A stretch of DNA of 64,000 bases from CAZIOH01 sp964540815. GTDB taxonomy: Bacteria; Myxococcota_A; Polyangia; Fen-1088. The notes below the pieces were generated by a model. The model had not been told where the DNA came from. It worked only from the letters and a program-made list of their open reading frames with translations, and did not search any database. Location: the NCBI GenBank assembly GCA_964540815.1, contig CAZIOH010000025.1, positions 1 through 64,000 of the forward strand, read 5' to 3'. The translations under genes were made by a program, and so were the position numbers. Of the stretch, positions 48,848 to 58,350 are shown one piece after another (positions within the stretch are counted from its first letter, which is position 1; the number at the start of each line of letters is the position of its first letter).

Positions 48848-51485
48848 CGTCAGGAAGGCCGGTATGAGAGGGCGCCCTGCCGGCCACCGGTCGGCCGCTC
48901 CCAGCAGAGGGCTGGGTGGGCTCGAGGGCGGCCAGCAGCGTATCGACGTCCACCGGTTTCACGAGGTGGGCGTCGAAGCCAACCGCGCGGCTCTGCGCGA
49001 AGTCTCGCTCACGGCCATAGCCCGTGAGGGCGATCAGCCGCGGCCGGGCACTGGCGCGATCCTCGCACAGGCGTCGGGCCAGCTCGAAGCCATCCATCAC
49101 GGGGAGCCCGAGATCGAGGATGGCGACGTCGGCCGGGAAGCTTCCGAATTGCCGCAGGGCGGAGGGCCCGTCGGCGGCCACCGCCACCTCGTACCCGAGC
49201 GTCCGCAAGACCTCCGCGAGCAGCTCGCTCGCGTCGTGGTTGTCGTCGACCACCAGGATGCGCTTGCCTTTCTGGACCAGGGAGCGCGGCTCGGAGGAAG
49301 GCGGGCTCGTCGGCGCTGGACGCGCGCGTTGCCCTGCCATCGCCGTGGCCTCGGCCATCGCCGTGGCGCCGGTCAGGGCCGGGATGCGCACCACGAACTC
49401 GCTCCCCCGCCCGAGCCCCCCACTCGAGGCGGTGACGGTGCCCGAATGCAGCGCGACCAGGCTCTTGACCAGCGCCAGCCCGAGCCCGAGCCCGCCCTCC
49501 GAGCGCGCGATGGTCCGTGCCCCCTGCACGAACAGGTCGAACACGTGTGGCAGCAACTCGGGCCCGATTCCTTCTCCGTCGTCCCGAACCCGGATCACGA
49601 CCTGTCCGCCGTCGAGCGCGGCGGTCAGCCAGACGTGTCCGCGCGGGGGCGTGTACTTGGCGGCATTGGTCAACAGGTTGGCGACGACCTGGGCGAGGCG
49701 GAGCCGATCGGCGTCGATGGCGAGGCCGGTCTCGGGCACCGACACCACCAGCTCCTGCTCCCGCTGCTCGAGGAGCGGGCTCGCCATCTCCACCGCCTGG
49801 GACAGCACCTCGGCCACCTCGATCGGGGACCGGTCGAGGGAGATGAGGCCGCGGGCCACCCGCGAGACGTCGAGCAGATCATCCACCAGCTTGCCGAGGT
49901 GGGAGAGCTGCCGCTCGATGACCTCGCGTTCGCGGGTGCAGCCCTCGTCGCCCCGCATCTTCATGAGCTGCACCGCCGTGGCGATGGGCGCGAGCGGATT
50001 GCGCAGCTCGTGGCCGAGCATCGCCAGGAACTCGTCCTTCGATCGGCTGGCCGATTCGGCGCTCGCCCGTGCCAGCCGCTCGGCGGCGAACAGGCGCGCC
50101 CGCTCCAGCGCCTGGGCGCACAGATCGCTGACGGTGAGCAGCAGCGCACGATCGCCCGTGGTGAAGGCGCGGGGATGCTCGAACCTCGTGCCCAGCACCC
50201 CGAGGAGCTGGCCGCGCTCCACCAGCGGCAAGGCCGCCGAGGCCTCGAAGTTCCCAGCACCGATCGCGGCCCGCAGCGCCGGATACCTCTTCCAGCAATC
50301 CTCGAAGCTCTCGTAGAACCCTGGAACGCGCTCGCGGGCGGCGTCGGTCAAGGGCGAGCGGGCGTCGAGCGGGAGCCGACGGAAGGCTTCCATCGCGCTT
50401 TGCGGGTGGCCCCGCTGGCCGACCAGCTCGAGCTCGCTTCCGTCCGAGGAGAGCAGATACACGGCTCCCCCCCCGGCGCCAAAGGCCTGGAGGCACTCCC
50501 GCAGCACCACCGTGGAGACATCCTCGGGGGTCACCGCCTCGGACAGCGCGGCGGTCATGCGCTGGAGCCGACCGAGTCGTTCTTCGCTGGCGCGCAGGCG
50601 CTTCTCCGCCTCCTCGGCCGCCTCGCGCGCCGCGCGTTCGGCGATCAGGCGCCGCTCGCTCTCCTCGCCGCGCAGGCGCAGGGTGAGATCGCGGGTGATC
50701 TTGGCGAAGCCGCGGACCTGGCCCTCGGCGTTGCGCAAGACGGTCAGCGAGGCGTGCGCCATGAAGCGCGAGCCATCCTTGCGCAGGCGCCAACCGGTGG
50801 ATTCGTGGCTGCCTTCGTCGAGGGCCGCGGCGATCAGCTTGGCCGGCGTGCCGGCGGCGCGGTCCTCCGAGGTGAAGAAGACCTCGTACGGCTGGCCGAC
50901 GATCTCCTCGCGTTCCCATCCCTTGATGCGCGAGGCCCCCGCGTTCCAGCTCGAGACCCGGCCCTCGCCGTCGAGCATGAAGATGGCGCAGTCGCGCACC
51001 CCGTTCACCAGCAACTGGAAGCGCTCCTCGCTGGCCCGCAGGGCGTCCATGGCCCGATCGAGCGCGAGGCGATCGCGCACGGTCATGACGAAGACCGCGC
51101 CCTCGGCGTGGCGGGACGAACCGAAGCACCACTCGATGGGGCGCTCCGTCCCGTCCTGCATCAGCCCGGGCAATTCGACCTGCATCAGATCGTCGGTGAC
51201 CGTCATGGGCGGGGCATCGGGCTGCCTCAGACGCAGGGGAATCAGCTCGTCGGTGGAGACGCCGTCGAGCGCCCCGGGTCCGTAACCGAACACGGCCTCG
51301 GCTGCCGCATTGGCGTGGATGATCCTCCGGTTCGCGTCGAACGCGACCAGCGCAGCCGGCGCAGCCCGCAAGATCTCCTCCAGGTTCTGGGGCCGCTCCC
51401 CGACCTCCTGCAGGACGGTATGAAGGATCTCTCGAATGGGCTGCGTCGACACGCCGGTTGCAGTCGGATTGGGGCCGTCGCTCAA
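48843..51485 (-). CDS. Hybrid sensor histidine kinase with C-terminal receiver
   Basis: 880 residues from TTG 51485, which has GGAGGAG 5 nt upstream; ATG 51524 overlaps TAGGAT, a probable -10, so it is likely not in the message. Order: PAS (ILRAAPAALVAFDANRRIIH), PAS/PAC (DCAIFMLDGEGRVSSWN), a short coiled coil (RRLIAERAAREAAEEAEKRL), GAF (residues about 305-460), HisKA with catalytic His (FLAMLGHELRNPLAPI), HATPase (VANLLTNAAKYTPP, GLGLGLALVKSL), an Ala/Met-rich linker and a receiver (ILVVDDNHDASELL, VAILDLGLPVMDG). No transmembrane segment, so cytoplasmic. No output domain or cognate regulator is adjacent. Confidence 0.92.
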   Translation of the reverse strand: MSDGPNPTATGVSTQPIREILHTVLQEVGERPQNLEEILRAAPAALVAFDANRRIIHANAAAEAVFGYGPGALDGVSTDELIPLRLRQPDAPPMTVTDDLMQVELPGLMQDGTERPIEWCFGSSRHAEGAVFVMTVRDRLALDRAMDALRASEERFQLLVNGVRDCAIFMLDGEGRVSSWNAGASRIKGWEREEIVGQPYEVFFTSEDRAAGTPAKLIAAALDEGSHESTGWRLRKDGSRFMAHASLTVLRNAEGQVRGFAKITRDLTLRLRGEESERRLIAERAAREAAEEAEKRLRASEERLGRLQRMTAALSEAVTPEDVSTVVLRECLQAFGAGGGAVYLLSSDGSELELVGQRGHPQSAMEAFRRLPLDARSPLTDAARERVPGFYESFEDCWKRYPALRAAIGAGNFEASAALPLVERGQLLGVLGTRFEHPRAFTTGDRALLLTVSDLCAQALERARLFAAERLARASAESASRSKDEFLAMLGHELRNPLAPIATAVQLMKMRGDEGCTREREVIERQLSHLGKLVDDLLDVSRVARGLISLDRSPIEVAEVLSQAVEMASPLLEQREQELVVSVPETGLAIDADRLRLAQVVANLLTNAAKYTPPRGHVWLTAALDGGQVVIRVRDDGEGIGPELLPHVFDLFVQGARTIARSEGGLGLGLALVKSLVALHSGTVTASSGGLGRGSEFVVRIPALTGATAMAEATAMAGQRARPAPTSPPSSEPRSLVQKGKRILVVDDNHDASELLAEVLRTLGYEVAVAADGPSALRQFGSFPADVAILDLGLPVMDGFELARRLCEDRASARPRLIALTGYGRERDFAQSRAVGFDAHLVKPVDVDTLLAALEPTQPSAGSGRPVAGRAPSHTGLPDA

Positions 51486-51779
51486 GGGTGCTCCTCCGAT
51501 CCTTCCATGGGACAACCAACCCATCCTAAGCCTCCCGGAGGCCGAGTGCGACGAGGGAAGGCCCGTTCCGGATGTGTTGCGCCAATTCGGGCCGGCCCAA
51601 CCGAAACGTTACGACAGCGTTACGCGCCCTGGCGGTCAGCGGGATGGATCTCCACCGCGAGCCGCGCCTGCGCGAACCGCTGAACGCCCGTCGCTGGCCA
51701 CCCATCGTAGCCGCCATGCCGATAGATCGACCGTTCGCTGAGGACGCCTCCGGCACGAAGCTTGTATGTCACCCGCGCC

Positions 51780-52358
51780 ATGAACCCGATTGGACAAGAG
51801 GAATTGAATGGCGGCGATCTCCACGGGGAGGCACTTCGGACCCCGTCGGAGAGCACGAGCCCGGCACGCGGCGTGGGCACTCGGCTTCTCGGCGCACTGG
51901 CGTTCGGGGCGCTCACGTTCGGCAGCGCGGCGCTCGGAAACTCGGTCTCGCGGCCGAACCTGTGGTACCGGCGCCTGCGCAAGTCCAAGGCCAACCCACC
52001 TTCCTGGGTCTTCGGTCCGGTGTGGTCGGTCCTCTACACCGCGATAGCCGCCTCGGGGTATCGCGTGTGGGCGGCGCCGAGCTCACCGGCGAGCTCGGCA
52101 GATCGTGCGCGCGCGCTCCGGCTCTGGACGCTGCAGCTCGGGCTGAACGCCTCGTGGTCTCCGCTCTTCTTTGGTCGCCGGCAGCCCGTCGCGTCGGCCG
52201 CCGTTGCCCTGGCACTGGTCCCGGCCATTGCCGCTTACGCGGTCACGGCGCGCAAGGTCGACAGGACGGCGGCTGCCCTGATGCTGCCCTATCTCGGGTG
52301 GAGCGCCTTCGCGGCGTACCTCAATGCCGAGATCGTTCGCAAGAACGCGCTGGCCTGA
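51780..52358 (+). CDS. tspO: TspO/MBR family protein
   Basis: 192 residues from ATG 51780. After a ~35-residue variable N-terminus come five hydrophobic segments with TspO signatures: SRPNLWYRRLRKSKANPPSWVFGPVWSVLYTAIAASGY, QLGLNASWSPLFFGRRQP and LMLPYLGWSAFAAYLN. The family binds tetrapyrroles and participates in porphyrin and oxidative-stress responses at the membrane. The N-terminal extension is longer than usual, and a start nearer RLLGALAF is possible. Confidence 0.88.
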   Translation: MNPIGQEELNGGDLHGEALRTPSESTSPARGVGTRLLGALAFGALTFGSAALGNSVSRPNLWYRRLRKSKANPPSWVFGPVWSVLYTAIAASGYRVWAAPSSPASSADRARALRLWTLQLGLNASWSPLFFGRRQPVASAAVALALVPAIAAYAVTARKVDRTAAALMLPYLGWSAFAAYLNAEIVRKNALA

Positions 52359-52374
52359 CCGGCGGCCACCCTGC

Positions 52375-54144
52375 CTACCTCAAGTACTTCGCGAGACCGA
52401 TGTTCTGGGTCTTGATGGCGTTCGCGAGCAGCTGAGCCAGCTTGTCGGCGCCCGCCAGGTTGGTGTGGGTGGCGCCGGCGTTCGCGTGGTACGACAGCGC
52501 CGTCTTCACGTCGGGGAGCGTGTCGTACCACGCGGTCGAGAGCGCGGTGAGATCGATGTACGCGCAGCCCTTGGCGGCCGCCGCTGCCTTGGCCGCCGCC
52601 GCGTGGAGGCTCGATTGATCGGAGATGGGGATCGATCCAACCCGCGCCGGAGGAGAGACCAGGATCGGGGTCACGTTCGCCGCCTGCGCGTCGGCCACCA
52701 TCTTCTCGAGATTGGCCTGCACCTGGGCGTCGGAGTCATTCTTGTCGTTGTGCCCGAACTGGATCATCACCCAGTCTCCGGCCGTCCACTTGGCCTTGAT
52801 CATGCTCCAGTAGGTGCCGAATGAACCGGAGGCGGCGCCGCTGTTCGCGTAGTTGGCAAACCCGACCGGGGGACCGAAATACTGGGGCAGCATCTGCCCC
52901 CACCCCCCGAACACGTTCCCGGTCTGGTCGCACACCGTGGAGTCGCCCGCGATGTAGACCATCACCGGCTTGGTGGCTGCCGAGGCCAGCGCGTATCCGA
53001 TTCCGGACACCTTGAGCCCGGCCGGTCCCGAGAAGTACAGGTCGAGGCCCGGATATCCCGCGGGGCCACCGGCGTGGTTGGGTTGTCCCTCCATCGCGCG
53101 CACGTCCACCACGAAGGCATACCCCTGCGAGGCCATGCCGGCGGCGAGGAGGCCGCGGCTCGACTCTGCGCTGACGGAGACCGGGCCCACGCCACCGAGC
53201 TGAACGGTCACCACGTAGTCGCCCGCCGCCGCGATCGCATCCGCCGGGGCCGGTGGTGATTCCGTCATGCTGTAGGTGCTGCCCCCGAACAGACACTGCA
53301 GACACACGGGACCGGAGCCGCCGCCAGGACAGAATCCCCCGGCCATCGGCACCGTCGTACACTTGGCGGCGTTGTCCGCGGTGGGCGCGGGATACCCCGC
53401 GGGGATGGCCCCGGTGCTCGGGGGCGGACCGCCGCCGCTCGTGCCCGTCACGCCAGCCCCGCCATTCCCGGGGCCGCCGGTGCTCGGGCTTCCCACGCCG
53501 CTTCCGGTGCTCCCCGCCAAGCCAGCGCCGCCAGGGCTGGCGCCGGTTCCGCCGGTTCCAGAGACCACCGGCTCTCCGCCGGTGCCGCTCGTCCCCTGAG
53601 GACACGTGGTCATGCAGCGGGCCCAGATGTCACTCGGCACCAGCAGGTCGGTGGCACAGCACGCCCAGTCGCACACCGTCTGCGTGCATTGACCGTCGAC
53701 CGGAATCGGTACGTTCTCGTCCGAGGAGCAGGTCCACTTGTCGCCGGTCAAGCCTGACTCGCACTGCGTCATCGCGGTGAATTGCGCCTTGCAGCTCGGG
53801 CCGAACGGAACGGTCTGGTCCGCGGCCGCGACGCAGTCGGCCTGGCAGGTGTCCTTGAAGCACGCGGTGGCCTTCTCGGACCCGCACGCCACGGCGCAGG
53901 CCTGCTGCAGACCAGCAGATCCGCTGGCCGAGCCACCGTTGGTGCTGCCGCCCGTGGCGTTGCCACCGGCCGTGTTCGCCCCCGAGCCGACTCCCCCCGA
54001 GGTCCCGCCCGCGGAGGCGACCCCGCTCGGCCCCGGCGTCGCTCGCTCGGTGGTGGTGCTGCTGCAGCTCGCGCAGGCGACTCCGAGCAGCAAGGCCGCC
54101 ACTCGGACATGGCGGGACGAACGGTTCCTCTCGATCATGGGCAT
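52375..54144 (-). CDS. SGNH/GDSL esterase lipoprotein with Cys-rich region (RGAE-like)
   Basis: 589 residues. Lipobox LGVACASCSS (Cys about residue 27), a short Gly-rich linker, a Cys-rich segment with over a dozen Cys (residues about 70-175: CAVACGSEKATACFKDTCQADC, CCATDLL), a second Gly-rich linker, then a small beta domain and the hydrolase: VYIAGDSTVCDQ (Ser nucleophile), GGWGQMLPQYFGPP, QFGHNDKNDS (oxyanion Asn) and THTNLAGADKLAQ (Asp/His pair region). The arrangement resembles rhamnogalacturonan acetylesterases (CE12). It probably deacetylates polysaccharide outside the cell; the exact substrate is unknown. Confidence 0.82.
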   Translation of the reverse strand: MPMIERNRSSRHVRVAALLLGVACASCSSTTTERATPGPSGVASAGGTSGGVGSGANTAGGNATGGSTNGGSASGSAGLQQACAVACGSEKATACFKDTCQADCVAAADQTVPFGPSCKAQFTAMTQCESGLTGDKWTCSSDENVPIPVDGQCTQTVCDWACCATDLLVPSDIWARCMTTCPQGTSGTGGEPVVSGTGGTGASPGGAGLAGSTGSGVGSPSTGGPGNGGAGVTGTSGGGPPPSTGAIPAGYPAPTADNAAKCTTVPMAGGFCPGGGSGPVCLQCLFGGSTYSMTESPPAPADAIAAAGDYVVTVQLGGVGPVSVSAESSRGLLAAGMASQGYAFVVDVRAMEGQPNHAGGPAGYPGLDLYFSGPAGLKVSGIGYALASAATKPVMVYIAGDSTVCDQTGNVFGGWGQMLPQYFGPPVGFANYANSGAASGSFGTYWSMIKAKWTAGDWVMIQFGHNDKNDSDAQVQANLEKMVADAQAANVTPILVSPPARVGSIPISDQSSLHAAAAKAAAAAKGCAYIDLTALSTAWYDTLPDVKTALSYHANAGATHTNLAGADKLAQLLANAIKTQNIGLAKYLR

Positions 54145-54287
54145 GAAGGGTCTCCTCTGCGCTGCGACGGGGGCCTCTTAGAGGGAGGAGCGGCGGACAC
54201 ATTGGGCCCTAACGGCGGGTGCGCACGGATCTCCCTGCCGCCCTCGGGCTCCCGCCTCCGGCCGCAGCCTTCGGGCGTCATCCAGAG

Positions 54288-54293
54288 TAGATT
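54288..54293 (+). promoter_or_regulatory. -10-like TAGATT, 6 nt before gene 54300
   Basis: TAGATT, six bases, ATG; no Shine-Dalgarno. Confidence 0.5.
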
Positions 54294-54299
54294 GCTCCG

Positions 54300-54713
54300 A
54301 TGAGCCCGAGCTTGGAACGAATCACCCGAGAGGAGATGCTGGCGGAGTTCGGCGCGCGGGGGGTGGAGAACCCCTCCGTCGTCGACCTGATTGCGCTCGA
54401 TGCCGCCTCCGACCAGGTGGTGGTGCTGGCCATGCTCGAACGCCGCCCCTGGGGTCAGGATCGCGCGCAGCTCAGGCAGATCGAGGAGAAGCTCAACCGC
54501 TACCTCGGATACGTCCTCGACGGCTTCTTCATCCAGCAGTTTCCGCGTCACGCCGGCAGGCGGATCCGGCTCCGCCTCGATTGCGCCGAGGCTCCCCACG
54601 GCACGGCGATCGCGTTCCTCGATGCGGCCCGCCACGCCGTCGAACACCAGGGGCTCGAATTCGAGGTGAACGTGGTGGCGGCCACGCCAGCTTCTGACGG
54701 CAGCAGCCTCTGA
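54300..54713 (+). CDS. DUF6572-like small protein
   Basis: 137 residues. The core VENPSVVDLIALDAASDQVVVLAMLERRPWG, QIEEKLNRYLGYVLDGFFIQQFP and IRLRLDCAEAP match a small family annotated DUF6572, thought to be a mixed alpha/beta single domain; function unknown. It is soluble, with no signal peptide. The N-terminal 22 residues (ITREEMLAEFGARG) are an extension. Probably leaderless, with TAGATT 6 nt before the ATG. Confidence 0.7.
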   Translation: MSPSLERITREEMLAEFGARGVENPSVVDLIALDAASDQVVVLAMLERRPWGQDRAQLRQIEEKLNRYLGYVLDGFFIQQFPRHAGRRIRLRLDCAEAPHGTAIAFLDAARHAVEHQGLEFEVNVVAATPASDGSSL

Positions 54714-54819
54714 GAGATGGAGCGGCGTGGGGAAGGGCCGGACAGAATCCTGAAGGGCGCGCGCACCGCGCCGAGGCTGGCACGTCTCGAAGCGATGGCC
54801 GTCATCACACGGGGGCGGG

Positions 54820-54847
54820 TTGTCGGCGGGCCGTCGGCGATTAGAGT
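54820..54847 (+). promoter_or_regulatory. Promoter of leaderless pirin gene
   Basis: TTGTCG (54820-54825), 16 bp, TAGAGT (54842-54847), then 6 nt to ATG 54854. Confidence 0.55.
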
Positions 54848-54853
54848 GGATGC

Positions 54854-55783
54854 ATGAACAATCGAGTCGAGGCCGCCGCCCTTGGGGTACCCGAGGGACA
54901 CGAGGTTCGCACCGTGGAGGGCGTTCACCGGAGCACCGGGTTCCACTGGGTCGGCAACGGGTTTCACGTATCCACCTACTTCCCGAGCGATGAACTGCCG
55001 CCCGAGCGGGTGAGCCCGTTCGTGCTCATGGACTATGGTCCCCCCAAGGAGTTCTCCGCGCTCGCCACCGGGAAGCGCGGGGTGGGCTGGCATCCACACC
55101 GGGGCTTCGAGACGGTGACCCTGGCCTGGCAGGGGGCGGTCGCGCATCGGGACAACGCCGGTCACGCCGGGGTGATCGGCCCGGGCGACGTGCAATGGAT
55201 GACGGCGGGCAAGGGGATCTTCCACGAGGAGTACCACGAGGAGCAGTTCTCGCGGCGCGGGGGCCGCATGCACATGATGCAGCTGTGGGTCAACTTGGCG
55301 GCCCGCGACAAGGCCGCGCCTCCGGCCTACCAGCCCATCACCGGCACCGACATCCCCCGGGTGCAGGTCCCCGGGGTGGCCGAGGTGCGCGTCATCGCCG
55401 GAGAGTATGCGGGCGCGAGCGGCGTCGTTCGCGGGCCCGCCCGCACCTTCACGCCCATCACCATGCTCGACGTCGCGCTCGAGGCAGGGGGGACCCTGCC
55501 GGTGGTCGTGCCGCCCACCTTCAACGCGATGGCGGTGGTGGCCGATGGACAGGTCGAGGCGGGCTCCGTGAACGCCGAGACCGGCGAGCTCATCCTGTTC
55601 GCCAACGACGGCGGCCGGCTCGAGCTCACCGCGCGACGCCGAAGCCACGTCATCGTCCTCGCGGGGCAACCGCTCGGCGAGCCGGTCGTCCAGTATGGCC
55701 CCTTCGTGATGAACACCTTCGACGAGATCCGCCAGGCCTTCAGCGACGTCGAGACGGGCCGATTCGGACCCGTCCCGCGCTGA
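54854..55783 (+). CDS. Pirin family protein
   Basis: 309 residues, a two-cupin pirin. Metal-binding motif HPHRGFETVT (His-x-His at about residues 77-79), then GDVQWMTAGKGIFHEEYHEE with the further His and Glu ligands, and VRVIAGEYAGASG at the start of the second cupin. Bacterial pirins are often quercetinases or regulators of metabolism; which applies is not decidable. The start fits the TAGAGT-N6-ATG arrangement. It is convergent with cydB, 30 bp apart. Confidence 0.9.
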   Translation: MNNRVEAAALGVPEGHEVRTVEGVHRSTGFHWVGNGFHVSTYFPSDELPPERVSPFVLMDYGPPKEFSALATGKRGVGWHPHRGFETVTLAWQGAVAHRDNAGHAGVIGPGDVQWMTAGKGIFHEEYHEEQFSRRGGRMHMMQLWVNLAARDKAAPPAYQPITGTDIPRVQVPGVAEVRVIAGEYAGASGVVRGPARTFTPITMLDVALEAGGTLPVVVPPTFNAMAVVADGQVEAGSVNAETGELILFANDGGRLELTARRRSHVIVLAGQPLGEPVVQYGPFVMNTFDEIRQAFSDVETGRFGPVPR

Positions 55784-55813
55784 CCGCCCGCCCCGGACCG
55801 GCGCGAGCCCTCG

Positions 55814-56860
55814 TCAGTGGTATCCCTCGTCGCCCTCGCCCGTCAGCTTGCCGCGGAAGGTTCGATAGAGGTAGGTGAAGATGGCGACGACCATCGCCAG
55901 TGCCACCAGCCACCAGGCGAGGGCGACGCGCATCGCATGGGCCCCGGTCGCAGCCGAGGTGATCGTGATGGAGCGCGCCGGATCGCCCGTGCAGGGAAGC
56001 AACACCGGGAACAGCGCGAAGGCCGCACCGCCCAGCATCGCGGCGAGGTACAGGACCGAACCCGCGAAGGCGATCCGGTCGCGGCCCCGCCGGCGGGCGA
56101 GCTCCATGGTCCCGAGACTGGCCGCCACGGCCAAGGGAATGGCCAGTCCCACGGGATGGGTCCGGAAGTTGTCGAACACCGTGGGTCTCACGATGACCGT
56201 CGCGCCGAGGCTGAGCAGGGTCAGGAGCGCGAGGAGGCGGGCGCCCCACCTCGAGACGCCGCGCGCCCGGATCTTCACGGCGCCCTCGGTGTGAACCGCG
56301 AGGTCATTCGCGCCGTGGGTGGCGAGCGCCACCAGCGCGACGACGCCGCAAAGGACGGTGTACCAGTCGAGGACGCCGGGCTCGACACCGGTCCGGAAGT
56401 CCGTCCACATCGGCAGGAAGAAGTAGCCGTCGGCCTCGATCGGGACACCCCGGACCACGTTCCCGAGCGCGGCGCCGAGGAAGACCGCCAGGAGCAAGCT
56501 CGAGACCATGAAGATCGTGTCGCACGCCTCGGCAAAGAGATCCTCGCCGAGGTGCCCGCGGAGCTCGAGGCCGAGCGCACGGCCGATCAGGAGCCACAGC
56601 ACCATCATGAGCGGCAGATAAAAGCCGCTGAAGCTCGAGGCATAGAGCTGGGGAAACGCGAAGTAGAGCGTCCCGCCCGCCGCGAGCAGCCAGACCTCGT
56701 TGGCGTCCCAGACCGGACCGATGGTGCGGCGCACGGCGGCCCGCTCGGACGGCGTCCTCGCCACCCATTTGTAGATGGCGCCAGCTCCCAGATCGAAGCC
56801 GTCGAGGACCACGTAGGCGACCAGCATGAACGCGACGAGGAGGTACCAGACAATCTCCAT
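55814..56860 (-). CDS. cydB: Cytochrome bd ubiquinol oxidase subunit II
   Basis: 348 residues with about eight TM helices. It opens IVWYLLVAFMLVAYVVLDGFDLGAG, the CydB signature, followed by GPVWDANEVWLLAAGGTLYFAFPQLYASSFSGFYLPL and later GAILYRTFRGK-like FTYLYRTFRGKLTG at the end. With CydA it forms the oxygen-reducing bd oxidase of the cytoplasmic membrane. It starts 10 bp after cydA. The tail ends GDEGYH; no CydX-like small gene was noticed downstream. Confidence 0.92.
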   Translation of the reverse strand: MEIVWYLLVAFMLVAYVVLDGFDLGAGAIYKWVARTPSERAAVRRTIGPVWDANEVWLLAAGGTLYFAFPQLYASSFSGFYLPLMMVLWLLIGRALGLELRGHLGEDLFAEACDTIFMVSSLLLAVFLGAALGNVVRGVPIEADGYFFLPMWTDFRTGVEPGVLDWYTVLCGVVALVALATHGANDLAVHTEGAVKIRARGVSRWGARLLALLTLLSLGATVIVRPTVFDNFRTHPVGLAIPLAVAASLGTMELARRRGRDRIAFAGSVLYLAAMLGGAAFALFPVLLPCTGDPARSITITSAATGAHAMRVALAWWLVALAMVVAIFTYLYRTFRGKLTGEGDEGYH

Positions 56861-56870
56861 GACGGTCCCT

Positions 56871-58259
56871 TCACTCCGCCGCCCGAGCCGCGGGAGGGAT
56901 CGTCCCGGCGCCGGACTCGGCGAGCTGCCTGTCGTCCCTCGAGCCCTGGGCGATCACCCTCGTCATGAGGATGATGAAGGCGATCGCCAGCAGCGCGTAG
57001 ATGCCCATGAACCCGAGCAAGGAGAAGAGCCCGTTGCCCGCCGACACGTGGTTCGAGGTGCCGACGGCCGTCAACATGAGGCCGTGGACCAGCCAGGGCT
57101 GCCGACCGATCTCGGCCGTCATCCACCCGGCCGTGTTGGCGATGTAGGGCAAGGGCACCGCCAGGACCAGGGCCCACTGCAAGGCCCGGCTGGTGTGAAG
57201 ACGCCCCCTGCCCAGCCAGACCAGGCCGATCCCGGCGAGGAGGATCAGCAACGTCCCGAGGCCGACCATCACATGATAGCTGTAGTAGAGGAGCCCGATG
57301 TTGTCGGGCCAGGTCTCGCGCGGGAAGGCATCCAGGCCACGAACCGATGCGCTCCAGCGACGGTAGGTGAGGAGGCTCAGCATGGATGGCACCTCGAGGG
57401 CGTTGTCGATCCGCCGCTCCTCGGTGTTCGGCTGACCGATCAGCACCAGGGGGGCGCTCGGGCGACTGGTGAACAACCCCTCCATCGCCGCCAGCGTCAC
57501 TGGCTGGTGGTTTGCCACCAGCGCACCTTGTCTGTCCCCGGTCGGAAAGAGCTGCCACACGCTCGCGGCGGCGGCCACGATGATGCCCACCTCGAGCAGG
57601 ATCGGCGCGACCCGCGCGTCGTCGCGCCCGCGGTTCCGAAGGGCGTAGTAGGCCCCGAGCCCCGCGGAGGCGAAGGCCCCGGTCACGAGCGCCCCACCCA
57701 TCGTGTGCAGGTATTGCCAGAGCGCCCACGGATTCAACAGCAGCGCGGTCAGGCTCGCGAGCTCGACCGACCCGTCGGCCGCGACGCTGTAGCCGACGGG
57801 ATGCTGCATCCACGCGTCCGTGGCCACGATGAAGTATCCGGAGAGCCAGGAGCCCGCGAACACCGCGAAGGCCGAGGCGAGATGGGCGCGGGGAGACAGC
57901 CGCTTCTCACCGAACAAGAACAGCCCGAGGAAGGCGGATTCGATGAAGAACGCGAACATCCCCTCCATGGCCAGCGTCTGTCCAATCACGCCCCCCGCGA
58001 ACCGCGAGAACCGCGCCCAGTTCGTGCCGAACTGGAACTCCATCGGGATTCCGGTGACCACACCGAACACGAAGTTGATGGCGAAGAGCCTCCCGATCAA
58101 GCGAGCGGCCTCGGCGAAGCCCCGCTCGGGGCGGCGGAGCGCCATGACCTTCAGGATGACGATCAGCGGGGCCAGGCCCATGGTCAACTGCGGGAACAGG
58201 TAGTGAAAGGTCGCCGTGAAGGCGAAGTGAAGGCGATGAACCACGAGAGCGCTATCCAT
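56871..58259 (-). CDS. cydA: Cytochrome bd ubiquinol oxidase subunit I
   Basis: 462 residues, the length of the short Q-loop class. LHFAFTATFHYLFPQLTMGLAPLIV holds the heme b595/d-side His, EFQFGTNWARFSRFAGGVIGQTLAMEGMFAFFIESAFLGLF contains conserved Glu residues, and AEIGRQPWLVHGLM is the hallmark GRQPW motif. Supports respiration at low oxygen or under stress. First gene of the cydAB operon on the minus strand. The genes beside it (pirin, response regulator) have their own promoters. Confidence 0.94.
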   Translation of the reverse strand: MDSALVVHRLHFAFTATFHYLFPQLTMGLAPLIVILKVMALRRPERGFAEAARLIGRLFAINFVFGVVTGIPMEFQFGTNWARFSRFAGGVIGQTLAMEGMFAFFIESAFLGLFLFGEKRLSPRAHLASAFAVFAGSWLSGYFIVATDAWMQHPVGYSVAADGSVELASLTALLLNPWALWQYLHTMGGALVTGAFASAGLGAYYALRNRGRDDARVAPILLEVGIIVAAAASVWQLFPTGDRQGALVANHQPVTLAAMEGLFTSRPSAPLVLIGQPNTEERRIDNALEVPSMLSLLTYRRWSASVRGLDAFPRETWPDNIGLLYYSYHVMVGLGTLLILLAGIGLVWLGRGRLHTSRALQWALVLAVPLPYIANTAGWMTAEIGRQPWLVHGLMLTAVGTSNHVSAGNGLFSLLGFMGIYALLAIAFIILMTRVIAQGSRDDRQLAESGAGTIPPAARAAE

Positions 58260-58350
58260 GGCGTGACCTCATGGGCGACTGCAGTCGGCCCCTCGGGGAC
58301 TTTACACCCGTCGGACGCGAAGAGCGCTGTGGGGACTCCGAGGCCTGGCT

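Noticed and set aside
46100..49027. 975-codon frame opposite the phosphodiesterase and kinase end
   Set aside because: Crosses two real genes and their promoter without any recognisable domain.
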